A DNA stretch of 64,000 nt from Oscillospiraceae bacterium (GCA_022835495.1 BQOK01000001.1:1798001-1862000), one strand, 5' to 3'; positions 1 through 8,569 are shown, counted from the stretch's first letter. The notes: generated from the letters alone by a model not told the origin. A program made the numbers and translations.

Positions 1-1
1 A

Positions 2-2575
2 ACCGATGTGGAGCGCATGATCGACGGTTTGGTGGAAAAGGCCCAGAAGGCTTTGGCCGAGTTCCTGACCCTGGATCAGGACACAGTGGATAACATTGTA
101 CACGAGATGGCCCTGGCGGGCCTTGACAAGCACCAGGAACTGGCCCGCATGGCAGTGGACGAAACCGGCCGCGGCGTGTACGAGGATAAGGTCATTAAAA
201 ATATGTTTGCCACCGAGTATATCTGGCACAACATTAAAGCCGAAAAGACCGTGGGCATTCTGGAAGAGAACGACATGGAGGGGTATGTGGAGGTAGCCGA
301 GCCGGTGGGCGTGATCTGCGGCGTGACCCCCACCACCAACCCCACCTCCACGACCCTGTTCAAATGCCTGATTGCGGTAAAAACCCGCAACCCCATCGTT
401 TTTGGCTTTCACCCCTCCGCCCAGAACTGCAGCGCCGAGGCCGCCCGCATCGTGTATGAGGCGGCGGTGAAGGCGGGCGCGCCCGAAAACTGCATCCAGT
501 GGATCACCGAGCCCAGCGTGGAGGCCACCGGCGCCCTGATGCGCCACCCCGGCGTGGCCACCATCCTGGCGACCGGCGGACCGGGCATGGTAAAGGCCGC
601 GTATTCCTGCGGCAAGCCCGCTTTGGGCGTGGGCCCCGGCAACGTGCCCTGCTTTATTGAAAAGAGCGCCGACCTGCACCGGGCCTGCACCGACCTGATG
701 ATGTCCAAGACCTTTGACAACGGCATGATCTGCGCCTCGGAACAGGCCGTGATTGTGCAAAAGGAGATCGCCCGGGATTTTGAGGCCTTCATGAAGCTGA
801 ACAACTGCTATTTCCTGAACAAAGAGGAGACCGAGCAGCTCACCAAATACATGTTCCCGGACCCGGAAAAGGGCGTGTTCGCCCCGGTGGTGGGCAGAAG
901 CGCCAACTGGATTGCCGAGCAGGCAGGCCTTACTGTGCCGGAAAAGACCAAGATCCTGATCGCCCCCCTGGACAAACCCAGCGACGAACACCCCCTGAGC
1001 AAGGAAAAGCTAAGCCCGGTGCTGGCTTACTTTGTGTGCAGGGACAAAGAGCAGGGTTTTGAATATGCCAACAAAATGCTGGAACTGGGGGGCCTTGGGC
1101 ACTCGGCGGTGATTCACACCGGCGACATGAAGATCGCCGATGAGTACGGCGTGGCAATGAAGGTGGGCCGCATTATTGTGAACAGCCCCTCCTCGCAGGG
1201 GGCCATCGGCGACATTTACAACACCAACACACCCTCGCTGACCCTGGGCTGCGGCAGCTATGGCAAGAATTCGGTGAGCCAGAATGTGACCACCGTGAAC
1301 CTGGTGAACAAAAAGCGCATTGCAAAACGGAGGGTCAACATGCAGTGGTTCAAGATCCCGCCCAAGATCTATTTCGAGGAGGACTCGATTCAGTATCTGG
1401 AAAAGATGGAGGATATCAACCGCGCGTTCATCGTGACCGACCCTGTTATGGTGGAACTGGGCAATGTGGACAAGGTGCTGTATTACCTGCGCAAGCGTGA
1501 AAAATACTGCCACAGCGAGATCTATTCGGATGTGGAGAGCGACCCCAGCGTGGAATGCATCATGCGGGGCGTGGAAGCCATGCGGGCGTTCCAGCCGGAC
1601 GTGATTATTGCCATTGGCGGCGGCAGCGCCATTGACGCGGCCAAGGGAATGTGGCTGTTCTACGAGCACCCCGACACCAGCTTCGACGGCCTGCGCCAGC
1701 GCTTTTTGGATATCCGCAAGCGCGCATTCAAATTCCCGGCGCTGGGCACCAAAACAAAGCTGGTGGCCATTCCCACCACTTCCGGCACCGGCAGCGAGGT
1801 GACCAATTTCTCGGTCATCACCGACAAGCAGAACGGCAACATCAAATACCCCCTGGCCGATTACAGCCTCACCCCGGACGTGGCGATCATTGACCCCCAG
1901 TTCACCTACACGATGCCCAAAAGCATCGTGGCCGATACCGGCCTGGACGTGCTGACCCACGCCATTGAGGCGTATGTATCGGTCATGGCCAGCGACTATA
2001 CCGACGGCCTGGCCCTGCAGGCCATCGAGATGGTGTTCCACTACCTGGAAGCCAGCTACAACGGCGATAAGCTGGCCCGGGAAAAAATGCACAACGCCTC
2101 GTGCATTGCGGGCATGGCCTTTACCAACGCCTTTTTGGGGCTGAACCACTCCATGGCGCACAAGCTGGGCGGCGAATTCCACATTCCCCACGGCCGGGCC
2201 AATGCCATTCTGCTGCCCTATGTGATCGCTTACAACGCAAAGCGGCCCACCAAGTTTGCCTCGTTCCCCAAATACAAGGAGTATGTGGCGGACGAGCGCT
2301 ACGCCAAGATCGCGTGGCGCTGCGGCCTGTGCAACAAGGGCACCGGCACCTACGAAGCGGTGGACTGCCTGATCGCGGCCGTTCAAAAACTGATGATGGA
2401 CACCGAGCGCCCCCTCACCATCAAGGCCTGCGGCGTTACCGAAGAGGAGTTCCTGGCCAAGGTGGATGAGCTGAGCTACAAGGCGTTTGAGGACCAGTGC
2501 ACCACGGCAAACCCGGTTTACCCGCTGGTGAGCGAGATCAAGGAGCTCTATCTGCAGGCCTACTACGGCAAATAA
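2..2575 (+). CDS. adhE: Bifunctional aldehyde/alcohol dehydrogenase AdhE, 5'-truncated by the window
   Basis: Reduces acetyl-CoA to acetaldehyde and then ethanol with NADH, the fermentative ethanol route. The N-terminal half is a CoA-acylating aldehyde dehydrogenase, with the catalytic Cys in FDNGMICASEQ near residue 242. The C-terminal half is an iron-dependent alcohol dehydrogenase, with GGGSAIDAAKG near residue 537 and metal-binding histidines in HAIEAY, LNHSMAHK and FHIPHG. The GTG at position 8 is probably not the start: the frame stays open to base 2 and reads TDVERMIDGLV, which lines up with the usual AdhE N-terminus a few residues after its Met. The real start therefore lies outside the window. 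The rest is full length and unbroken. Confidence 0.95.
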   Translation, partial: TDVERMIDGLVEKAQKALAEFLTLDQDTVDNIVHEMALAGLDKHQELARMAVDETGRGVYEDKVIKNMFATEYIWHNIKAEKTVGILEENDMEGYVEVAEPVGVICGVTPTTNPTSTTLFKCLIAVKTRNPIVFGFHPSAQNCSAEAARIVYEAAVKAGAPENCIQWITEPSVEATGALMRHPGVATILATGGPGMVKAAYSCGKPALGVGPGNVPCFIEKSADLHRACTDLMMSKTFDNGMICASEQAVIVQKEIARDFEAFMKLNNCYFLNKEETEQLTKYMFPDPEKGVFAPVVGRSANWIAEQAGLTVPEKTKILIAPLDKPSDEHPLSKEKLSPVLAYFVCRDKEQGFEYANKMLELGGLGHSAVIHTGDMKIADEYGVAMKVGRIIVNSPSSQGAIGDIYNTNTPSLTLGCGSYGKNSVSQNVTTVNLVNKKRIAKRRVNMQWFKIPPKIYFEEDSIQYLEKMEDINRAFIVTDPVMVELGNVDKVLYYLRKREKYCHSEIYSDVESDPSVECIMRGVEAMRAFQPDVIIAIGGGSAIDAAKGMWLFYEHPDTSFDGLRQRFLDIRKRAFKFPALGTKTKLVAIPTTSGTGSEVTNFSVITDKQNGNIKYPLADYSLTPDVAIIDPQFTYTMPKSIVADTGLDVLTHAIEAYVSVMASDYTDGLALQAIEMVFHYLEASYNGDKLAREKMHNASCIAGMAFTNAFLGLNHSMAHKLGGEFHIPHGRANAILLPYVIAYNAKRPTKFASFPKYKEYVADERYAKIAWRCGLCNKGTGTYEAVDCLIAAVQKLMMDTERPLTIKACGVTEEEFLAKVDELSYKAFEDQCTTANPVYPLVSEIKELYLQAYYGK

Positions 2576-2590
2576 GCGCAGGGGCGGCAA

Positions 2591-2615
2591 TAAAAAAGCG
2601 GAGGGCAGGCGGAAC
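2591..2615. terminator. Left arm of a bidirectional terminator split by an IS
   Basis: The 15 bases 2601-2615 (gagggcaggcggaac) are the exact reverse complement of 4085-4099. An A-run at 2594-2598 supplies the U-tract for leftward transcripts. Without the IS and its 3-bp duplication, the two arms would form a 15-bp hairpin between the convergent genes adhE and rubrerythrin. Confidence 0.85.
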
Positions 2616-2654
2616 TGATATGTACCCAGAATTCTGGACACATAAAAAATTGAA

Positions 2655-3473
2655 TTAGGTGCACATGGATGCCTCTCTGAATTTTGTAGGAGGCATCCAT
2701 TTTGTTTTCTCTTGGATTCTTTCGTTGTTGTAGTAATTTATGTAGCCGTCAACAGCCTTGGCAAATGTTTCAAAAGAGGAATACTCTTTTTCATGCCCGT
2801 AGAACATCTCGTTTTTCATCCGTCCAAAGAAGGTCTCCATGATGCAATTGTCGTAACAGTTGCCCTTCCTTGACATGGATTGAATGATTTTGTGATCTTT
2901 AAGTGCCTGCCTGAAGTACACGTGCTGGTACTGCCACCCTTGATCAGAGTGAAAGATCAGGCCATCTACAGAGGGAAACTTCGTAAAGGCGCCGGCCAAC
3001 ATTCTCTGGATCTGTTCCATATTGGCACTTTGAGATAAATCATAAGAAATGATTTCGTTTGTGTTCATGTCGAGTATAGGAGAGAGATAACACTTCCCCC
3101 ACGAAAAACCGAACTGAGATACATCGGTAGTCCATTTTTGCATAGGAGCTGTCGTGCTGAAATCCCGGTCAAGGATATTCTCAGCAACCTTGCCGACCTC
3201 GCCCTTGTAGGAATGATACTTTTCCTTTGGGCGCTTTCCTGCCAACCCCATAGTGTGCATAAGCCGTTGTACCCGCTTATGATTGACCTTGTGGCCGCGC
3301 TTTATCAGTTCCTGATATACTCTTCGCACACCGTAGCGGCCTTTATGCTGTGAGAAAATGTCTTTGATTTCATCTGCCAAGCAATGGTTTCGAACAGCAA
3401 CTTGATCGGCCTTGCTCAACTCAAAATAATAGGTAGACCGTGCCATCTGCATAGATTTCAACAGATATTTCAA
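2655..3473 (-). CDS. IS3-family transposase OrfB (DDE integrase)
   Basis: Catalytic subunit of the transposase with an rve integrase core. The first Asp is in WTTDVSQF, the second in GLIFHSDQGWQYQH, and the Glu in CIMETFFGRMK, followed by the typical tail YINYYNNERIQ. The N-terminal part is the HTH_21 region (KGRYGVRRVYQELIKRG). It overlaps the end of orfA by four bases in the -1 frame. The listed start is a weak TTG. IS3 elements normally make OrfB as an OrfAB fusion by -1 slippage, and the AAAAAG just before the orfA stop is the likely site. Confidence 0.92.
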   Translation of the reverse strand: MKYLLKSMQMARSTYYFELSKADQVAVRNHCLADEIKDIFSQHKGRYGVRRVYQELIKRGHKVNHKRVQRLMHTMGLAGKRPKEKYHSYKGEVGKVAENILDRDFSTTAPMQKWTTDVSQFGFSWGKCYLSPILDMNTNEIISYDLSQSANMEQIQRMLAGAFTKFPSVDGLIFHSDQGWQYQHVYFRQALKDHKIIQSMSRKGNCYDNCIMETFFGRMKNEMFYGHEKEYSSFETFAKAVDGYINYYNNERIQEKTKWMPPTKFREASMCT

Positions 3474-4033
3474 TTGGTATCCTTTTTCACGCAGCTCTTT
3501 GATGATCGCTGCTTTCTCGCCTTGAGTTGCGCTGCGTGCCTCTCTTCTCTCAAGGCGATCTCTTTTTTTATAACTTCATTCTCCGCCTTTATATACTCGT
3601 TTTCTGCCCGAAGCCGGATCAATTCTTCTCGTTCGGATTCATTCAGTGGCCTTGCTTCTTCCTTTTTCATTTGGGGTACCCCTTTACTTGGACGACCTTT
3701 TTTCATTTCTACCAGGCCATTATACCCCTTTGTTTTATAGTTTTGAACCCATTGATACAATAGTCTATCTTGAATACCGGCCTCGATTGCCACTGACACA
3801 CAGGATTTTCCGGACATTACTTGGGATACTAGTTCCAGCCGTTCTTCTGGTGTCCAGTTCCTGTTGAAATTTTTGTGTTTCAGTGCTTCTGGACCGCGGC
3901 TATCCTCTGCTCTTACCCATAGTCTCACTTTATCCCGAAAGGATTTATCGCTAACACCTTCCGGCGTTTCTGGCCATTTTCCTTCTCGATACAGTTCTAC
4001 ACATTTCCTTTTGTACTCATATGTGTACCGCAT
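3470..4033 (-). CDS. IS3-family transposase OrfA
   Basis: DNA-binding subunit of the IS transposase, 187 residues from the ATG of MRYTYEYKRK. It has two helix-turn-helix segments (one around SDKSFRDKVRLW, one around SVAIEAGIQDRLLYQW) and a C-terminal leucine-zipper-like coiled coil (residues about 120-175, rich in E/L/K), the multimerisation element of IS150-type OrfA. The frame stays open upstream to 4273, but that part crosses the IS end into the rubrerythrin region and is not coding. The ATG lies 46 bases inside the IS end. Confidence 0.9.
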   Translation of the reverse strand: MRYTYEYKRKCVELYREGKWPETPEGVSDKSFRDKVRLWVRAEDSRGPEALKHKNFNRNWTPEERLELVSQVMSGKSCVSVAIEAGIQDRLLYQWVQNYKTKGYNGLVEMKKGRPSKGVPQMKKEEARPLNESEREELIRLRAENEYIKAENEVIKKEIALREERHAAQLKARKQRSSKSCVKKDTN

Positions 4034-4082
4034 AATAATACCCCCTCTACTGGGTGTCCAGTAAAGGGGGTACATATCAAAC

Positions 4083-4106
4083 ATGTTCCGCCTGCCCTCT
4101 GTTTTT
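4083..4106. terminator. Right arm of the IS-split bidirectional terminator
   Basis: Bases 4085-4099 (gttccgcctgccctc) pair perfectly with 2601-2615. They are followed by TGTTTTT, the U-tract for rightward transcripts from adhE. The arm now stands alone between the IS end and the rubrerythrin stop. Confidence 0.85.
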
Positions 4107-4118
4107 GCACGGAAAAAA

Positions 4119-4655
4119 TTAATAGTTGTCGGCCCGGACCTCAAAATATCCCTGCGGATATTTGCACACCGGGCACTGCTGGGGCGCCTGCTCGCCCTCG
4201 TAGATATAGCCGCAGTTTTTGCAGATCCAGGCGGTGGGCTGGGGCTTTTTGAACACCTGCTTGTCCTCCACATTGCCGGCCAGCTTCAGGTAGCGGGCCT
4301 CGTGGGTCTTTTCAATGTCGGCCACGGCCCACATCAGTTTGGCGATCTTGTCGAAGCCCTCGGCCTGGGCCTGCTCGGCAAACTGGGGGTACATCTCGCT
4401 CCACTCGTAATTTTCGCCGGTGGCGCCGTCTTTCAGGTTGTCCAGCGTGCTTTTAAAGCCGCCATTCAGTTCGATGAACCAAAGCTTTGCGTGCTCGCGC
4501 TCGTTGCGGGCGGTCTCGCGGAAAATATCCGCCATCTGCTGGTAGCCTTGCGCCTCGGCAAGGTCTGCATAATAGCCGTACTTGATGGAGGCCTGGCATT
4601 CGCCGGCGAAGGCTGCCATCAGGTTGGCCTGTGTTTTGCTGTTGTCCAGTTCCAT
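4119..4655 (-). CDS. Rubrerythrin
   Basis: Cytoplasmic peroxide-scavenging diiron protein of anaerobes; takes electrons through its rubredoxin domain to reduce H2O2. Residues 1-140 are a ferritin-like four-helix bundle with the ligand motifs GECQAS, EREHAKLW and EKTHEARY. Residues about 140-178 are a rubredoxin-like iron site with CKNCGY and CPVCKYP. The length of 178 residues is normal. ATG start with AAAGGGG upstream. The gene is convergent with adhE, and its own terminator is the one interrupted by the IS. It diverges from the tRNA-Ala gene to its right. Confidence 0.95.
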   Translation of the reverse strand: MELDNSKTQANLMAAFAGECQASIKYGYYADLAEAQGYQQMADIFRETARNEREHAKLWFIELNGGFKSTLDNLKDGATGENYEWSEMYPQFAEQAQAEGFDKIAKLMWAVADIEKTHEARYLKLAGNVEDKQVFKKPQPTAWICKNCGYIYEGEQAPQQCPVCKYPQGYFEVRADNY

Positions 4656-4738
4656 TGGTAAAAGCCCCTTTCTTGGTGTCGGTTTCTGCTTTCAGTTTGC
4701 GGCAAAACAAAAAATTTATGCATCAGGGCGAAAAGGGG

Positions 4739-4767
4739 TTGACTTTTTTGCGCAAATGCTTTAAATT
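4739..4767 (+). promoter_or_regulatory. Promoter of tRNA-Ala(CGC)
   Basis: TTGACT at 4739-4744, a 17-base spacer and TAAATT at 4762-4767, placing the start of transcription a few bases before the tRNA. Confidence 0.65.
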
Positions 4768-4787
4768 ATACAAGGTAACTTCGTTAC

Positions 4788-4863
4788 GGGCCTGTAGCTC
4801 AGTTGGGAGAGCGCTGCGTTCGCATCGCAGAGGTCAAGGGTTCGAATCCCTCCAGGTCCACCA
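4788..4863 (+). tRNA. tRNA-Ala (anticodon CGC)
   Basis: A 76-base cloverleaf. The acceptor stem GGGCCTG pairs with CAGGTCC (one G-U). The D arm is GCTC...GAGC. The anticodon stem CTGCG/CGCAG encloses loop TTCGCAT, giving anticodon CGC. The T arm contains GGTTCGAATCC. CCA is encoded. It reads the GCG Ala codon, in keeping with the GC-rich genome. Confidence 0.97.
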
Positions 4864-4868
4864 AAAAA

Positions 4869-4907
4869 GAAGGAATTTTGTCGAATGACAAAATTCCTTC
4901 TTTTTTT
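4869..4907 (+). terminator. Rho-independent terminator of the tRNA gene
   Basis: A 14-bp perfect stem (4869-4882 with 4887-4900), tetraloop GAAT, then seven T. Confidence 0.93.
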
Positions 4908-5055
4908 GGGTTCCATGCCGCTCGATTTGATTTGATTCGCGGACGGGCGAAATGAATTCACCCTGCGGGAATTTTCCGCCCTCCTCGGACGGCTCTGAGG
5001 TTATGGCGCACTCGCTCCATCCTATTGTGCGGGATCCCGAACGCTCGAATGAAAC

Positions 5056-6465
5056 CTATTGAGTTTGACTGAAAATCAGTCTAGCAGCTGATTCGGCCAA
5101 GCTCATAAGGCTCTTCAGGGAAGCGGCAAACCCATTACGGTCCTCCTGTTCTAGGCTTTGGACCAAAAGCTCCGTATCATGTGCTATCTGGGCGATTACT
5201 TTTGGCTGAGAGGCAGCCTGTGCCTCCAAAAGCGGAAGGCAGAGCAACATTGCCTCATGAAACTTATTCCAGATCTCTTTCATTGGCCGGCCGTCGTTTG
5301 TGTCCAGCACAAGCCCAATGCCAGTCAAAAAGACGCAAAAGTCGTTTCTTGGGACTTGCTGAGTTCTCATCCGCGCTAAGTATGCTCTAACCCGACACTT
5401 TTCCCCCGGGAAAAAGCGATCCAGGAGCCGATCCATAGAGATGGATAAGATTTGTAGCGTCTGTAAGAATGTTGAAAGGATTTTCTGAACCGGCTTTTTT
5501 TCAAGTTGTATCGTGTCCAAAGTGGGAACCGTCACCCAGGCGCCCAACCCTTGGCTGGAGGACACCACACCCAAACAGCCAAGCAGCTCCATGACCCGCC
5601 GGATGGTGCTGAAGGAGACTTCATATTCTTTTGCCAGCGTTCCATAAGAAGGAAGTATTGCATTGGGAGAATACGCTCGTTTGATGTAAATATCCCCAAT
5701 TAAGTGGGCGGCCAACGAATAGCATTTTTGAGCGTGCTCCTGATAGACCTGCCACTCGAACGTAACCGGGTCTGGTCTGGGCCGCTCCTGCTTTGCTTTT
5801 TCGGTAAAGATATAGATGGCTTTAGACAAGAGTGCTAATATCTGCAAAAGAACCCGTTCCAGCTCCTCGCGGTCCTCACGCTCACAGGCCGATACTAACT
5901 GCCGGCTTAAAACCTTGTACTCCTGTTCAGCATCTGGCAGTGGGATCCGCTTTGCCAACGTGTGCGGGAATTGGTGGAAGAGAGCCAGCTCATTGAACAA
6001 GTCAAAAGCCAAACGGTTTTTGAGGGCCAGCAACATCTGGCGGCAACAATAGAATGCGATATAGAGGGAATCCCACGACATCCGTTCTGCCGTTGCTTTG
6101 ATTGCATGCATATCCTTCGACTGTAATCTTTTTGCCCCCTCATGCAGCAAGGGATCCGTGACCATATAGAGGTTTTCTTTTAGGCATAGGATCGACTCTT
6201 CGCGGGCGAGATAATAGTCTTGAAGGTTGTGGAAGCACACCTCTGCAGGAGCGTCATAGGCAACGATCGTATACTTCCCCCAGCTGATCTGAATATAGCC
6301 TTCTGCCTGTAATTGCAGATAGGCATTGCGTACCGTCTGTAGGGCCGCGTGGTATACACGGCAAAGCATGTCGATGGTGGGCAGATGGTCCCCCTTCTGA
6401 TAGTATCCGAATTCAATTTGGCACTTAAAAAACTGGTAGATCAGGCTTGCTCTTCCAGGCTTCAC
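5056..6465 (-). CDS. GntR-like regulator with two winged-helix domains
   Basis: 469 residues from the GTG at 6465, chosen because GGAGG lies seven bases upstream; an upstream ATG at 6519 lacks such a site. Residues about 1-75 form a GntR-type winged helix (DHLPTIDMLCRVYHAALQTV...GYIQI). Residues about 255-325 form a second one (AILPSYGTLAKEYEVSFSTI...LGVVSS). The rest is alpha-helical with no recognisable effector domain. Two GntR heads in one chain is unusual, since the family normally dimerises single heads. It stands alone, so its target is unknown; self-regulation through the repeats upstream is possible. Confidence 0.75.
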   Translation of the reverse strand: MKPGRASLIYQFFKCQIEFGYYQKGDHLPTIDMLCRVYHAALQTVRNAYLQLQAEGYIQISWGKYTIVAYDAPAEVCFHNLQDYYLAREESILCLKENLYMVTDPLLHEGAKRLQSKDMHAIKATAERMSWDSLYIAFYCCRQMLLALKNRLAFDLFNELALFHQFPHTLAKRIPLPDAEQEYKVLSRQLVSACEREDREELERVLLQILALLSKAIYIFTEKAKQERPRPDPVTFEWQVYQEHAQKCYSLAAHLIGDIYIKRAYSPNAILPSYGTLAKEYEVSFSTIRRVMELLGCLGVVSSSQGLGAWVTVPTLDTIQLEKKPVQKILSTFLQTLQILSISMDRLLDRFFPGEKCRVRAYLARMRTQQVPRNDFCVFLTGIGLVLDTNDGRPMKEIWNKFHEAMLLCLPLLEAQAASQPKVIAQIAHDTELLVQSLEQEDRNGFAASLKSLMSLAESAARLIFSQTQ

Positions 6466-6491
6466 TGCATAACCTCCTTGTAGGTCTATGC

Positions 6492-6513
6492 TTATAACAT
6501 GAATTATAACATG
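6492..6513. promoter_or_regulatory. Direct-repeat operator candidate upstream of the GntR-like gene
   Basis: TTATAACATG occurs at 6492-6501 and again at 6504-6513, a 12-base period, 27-48 bases before the GTG start. On the coding strand this includes TATAAT-like sequence, so the repeats overlap the probable -10 region. Binding by the adjacent regulator is inference. Confidence 0.4.
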
Positions 6514-6804
6514 CCTCATAATGCAAATCTATCGAGGAAGCAAAAATCTTCACATAATTTTTATGTGTGCTGATAGGCAGGCGATCCCTGGGATGGCAAG
6601 GTCACCACAGGGCTTTTTGTTGTTTTGGCTGGTAGTCTCTTTACGATCCTGCTAATTTTTGAATATCATTGAACGACATATTTTTTCAGCATATCCGGCC
6701 TATAAAAGCAGATACTTTGCCCATATATAAATCAGTGAGGATAAATCTTGATTGTTGTGCCCTTTATAAAGAAATACTCAGAAAAAATTATAAAGACAAT
6801 CATG

Positions 6805-6833
6805 TTGAATTTTTCCGGACTTTGCATTATAAT
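6805..6833 (+). promoter_or_regulatory. Promoter of the PAS hybrid kinase
   Basis: TTGAAT at 6805-6810, a 17-base spacer and TATAAT at 6828-6833, giving a leader of about 130 bases before the ATG at 6969. The remaining spacer between the GntR gene and this promoter (6514-6804) shows only a weak CCCTG/CAGGG hairpin followed by a T-run near 6590-6620. Confidence 0.65.
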
Positions 6834-6968
6834 CAAGTGTATCATATATGAGCAAAGTGAGCTGGGCGTAAAAAACAGAAGAGGGATTTGTACAAGATCA
6901 AGATGAAGCAGAAAAAGATTTGCGCAGGCCTGCAAGGCCCGCCAAACTGATTTTGAGAGGGGTTTCTC

Positions 6969-7337
6969 ATGGAGACGGTGAAAATTTCGAGCGAGAATCC
7001 AACGCTGAATTCGATTGACGAGTACAATACGCTGATGAATTCCATGGGGATCAGTGTCAGCAAGCACAAGTTGGATCAGGACTTCACCGTGCTCTGGGCC
7101 AACGACTATTACTACTTCAATACCGGGTACAGCAAAGAGGAGTATGAAGCGCTGTTCAGGGGAAGTGTCTGCAAGTATTTTGAGGGGTATCCGGATGAAC
7201 TTGCGCAGATCAAATCCGCCCTCTATGATGCCCTGGAAAAAGGAGTGCCGCAATACACAGCTATTTGTCGGATGCCGCTAAGGGGGGGGCATTCCGCTGG
7301 ATCAGGATCATCGCAACCATTACAGATGATTATATAG
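6969..7337 (+). CDS. Hybrid histidine kinase, N-terminal PAS part, ending after a frameshift
   Basis: The first half of a PAS domain (KLDQDFTVLWANDYYYFNTGYS, then KYFEGYPDEL) starts from an ATG preceded by GAGAGGGG. The meaningful frame ends at the G8 run at 7282-7289; the following 16 residues to the stop at 7337 are out of frame. The PAS fold, signalling helix and kinase continue in the -1 frame from 7265 onward. As written, this protein would be a truncated PAS fragment of about 105 meaningful residues. One more (or two fewer) G would join the two halves into a kinase of about 534 residues. Confidence 0.8.
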   Translation: METVKISSENPTLNSIDEYNTLMNSMGISVSKHKLDQDFTVLWANDYYYFNTGYSKEEYEALFRGSVCKYFEGYPDELAQIKSALYDALEKGVPQYTAICRMPLRGGHSAGSGSSQPLQMII

Positions 7338-8569
7338 ATGGCTGTCGGGTCATTTACAGCACCTATATGGACATCAACGACATGATTAGCATCCAGGAGG
7401 AGCAGCACCGGCTTCACGGCGAATTGGAGACAGCCCTGCGGCAGTCGGAAGAGGCAAACCGTGCCAAGTCAGAGTTCCTCTCCCGCATGTCTCACGACAT
7501 CCGAACGCCTATGAACGCGGTGATAGGGATGACGCAGCTTGCGTTGGAATGCCCCGGTACTCCTCCAAAGGCAACTGAATATCTGGAAAAGATAAAGCTC
7601 TCTGCCCATGTGCTGTTGAGCTTGATCAACGATGTGCTGGATATGTCTAAAATTGAGAGCGGTAAAATCGCAGTCGTACAAAAAACTTTTGAATTGTCTG
7701 CCATGCTACATAGGATTGTGACTGTTTTCGATCAGTCAACAGAGGATAAGGGCCTCATATTCCAAGCCGATGTTTCTCCCGCTCTCTCCAGGTGGTTCAT
7801 TGGTGACGAGGCAAAAATTGAGCGGATATTGATGAATCTCATGAGTAACGCCATCAAGTTTACAGATGCCGGGGATAACATCCGTCTTGCTGTTGAACTT
7901 TCCTGTTCCACAGATGAAGAAGAAATGGTTTCTTTTACTGTTCAGGATTCTGGAGCAGGAATTGCACCTGAAATGCTTGGCAAAATATTTGAGCCGTTTG
8001 AGCGCGGAAGCACAAGGGAAGGTACTGGCCTGGGCCTTCCAATCGCCCGCAGCTATGCACAGCTTTTAAACGGGACATTGGAGGCGGAGAGTTCCTTAGG
8101 GGCAGGTACTACGTTTACGCTCCGTCTGCCGCTCAAGAGTGTGAACGAAGCCGAGCAGCCGCAAGCAACTGAAGAGAAACCGGAGCGGGATCTATCCGGG
8201 CTACGGCTCTTGTTGGTCGAGGACAACTCGATCAACCAGGAGATCGCCCAGTGTCTGCTTGAATCACGGGGCTTCCGTGTGGATTTGGCCGACGATGGGG
8301 AACAGGGCGTCACTGCGTTCTCAGATCATCCGGAAGGATATTATTATGCCATTTTGATGGACATCCAGATGCCGGTGATGAATGGGCTGGAGGCTACCAA
8401 ACGGATTCGCGCTTTCCCCAGACCGGACGCCACAGTTATCCCTATTTTTGCCCTGTCAGCAAATGCTTTCACGGAAGATGTGGAAAAATCCTTGGTCGCG
8501 GGGATGAATGGCCATATCTCCAAGCCATTTGATGTGGAACTGGTGATACAGAAACTACAAGAATTGTGA
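7265..8569 (+). CDS. Hybrid histidine kinase, C-terminal part (PAS end, HisKA, HATPase, receiver)
   Basis: Continues the PAS domain (AFRWIRIIATITDDYIDG...YMDIND). It has a coiled signalling helix, HisKA with the phospho-accepting His in FLSRMSHDIRTPMNA, and an HATPase with N-box LMNLMSNAIKFTD, DSGAGIAPE and GTGLGLPIA. The C-terminal receiver has acidic pocket VEDN, phospho-Asp in ILMDIQMPVMNG, and Lys in ISKPF. No membrane segment is seen, so it is a cytosolic sensor. The TTG at 7265 has no ribosome binding site and lies inside the PAS domain; it is the limit of the open frame, not a convincing start. No separate output regulator lies nearby. Confidence 0.85.
   Translation: MSDAAKGGAFRWIRIIATITDDYIDGCRVIYSTYMDINDMISIQEEQHRLHGELETALRQSEEANRAKSEFLSRMSHDIRTPMNAVIGMTQLALECPGTPPKATEYLEKIKLSAHVLLSLINDVLDMSKIESGKIAVVQKTFELSAMLHRIVTVFDQSTEDKGLIFQADVSPALSRWFIGDEAKIERILMNLMSNAIKFTDAGDNIRLAVELSCSTDEEEMVSFTVQDSGAGIAPEMLGKIFEPFERGSTREGTGLGLPIARSYAQLLNGTLEAESSLGAGTTFTLRLPLKSVNEAEQPQATEEKPERDLSGLRLLLVEDNSINQEIAQCLLESRGFRVDLADDGEQGVTAFSDHPEGYYYAILMDIQMPVMNGLEATKRIRAFPRPDATVIPIFALSANAFTEDVEKSLVAGMNGHISKPFDVELVIQKLQEL
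7282..7289 (+). repeat. G8 homopolymer at the kinase frameshift
   Basis: Eight consecutive G inside the PAS coding region, exactly where the reading frame switches. The upstream frame reads AGG GGG GGG CAT; the downstream frame needs GCA TTC. Candidates are phase variation by slippage, -1 ribosomal slippage on G GGG GGG, an assembly error, or a fixed mutation. Confidence 0.9.

Larger units (their letters stand above)
2616..4079 (-). mobile_element. IS3-family insertion sequence (IS150-like), 1464 bp
   Basis: The ends are inverted repeats beginning TGATATGTACCC and sharing CTGGACAC a few bases further in, at 2616 and, inverted, at 4079. The tips are the 5'-TG...CA-3' usual for IS3 elements. 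A 3-bp direct repeat AAC flanks the element at 2613-2615 and 4080-4082. Inside are overlapping orfA and orfB on the minus strand. The insertion point is the centre of a palindromic terminator. Both ORFs look intact. Confidence 0.92.

Noticed and set aside
1010..2641. A 543-residue minus-strand ORF opposite adhE
   Set aside because: Shadow frame caused by GC-rich codon use; no family motifs, and the plus strand encodes a textbook AdhE.
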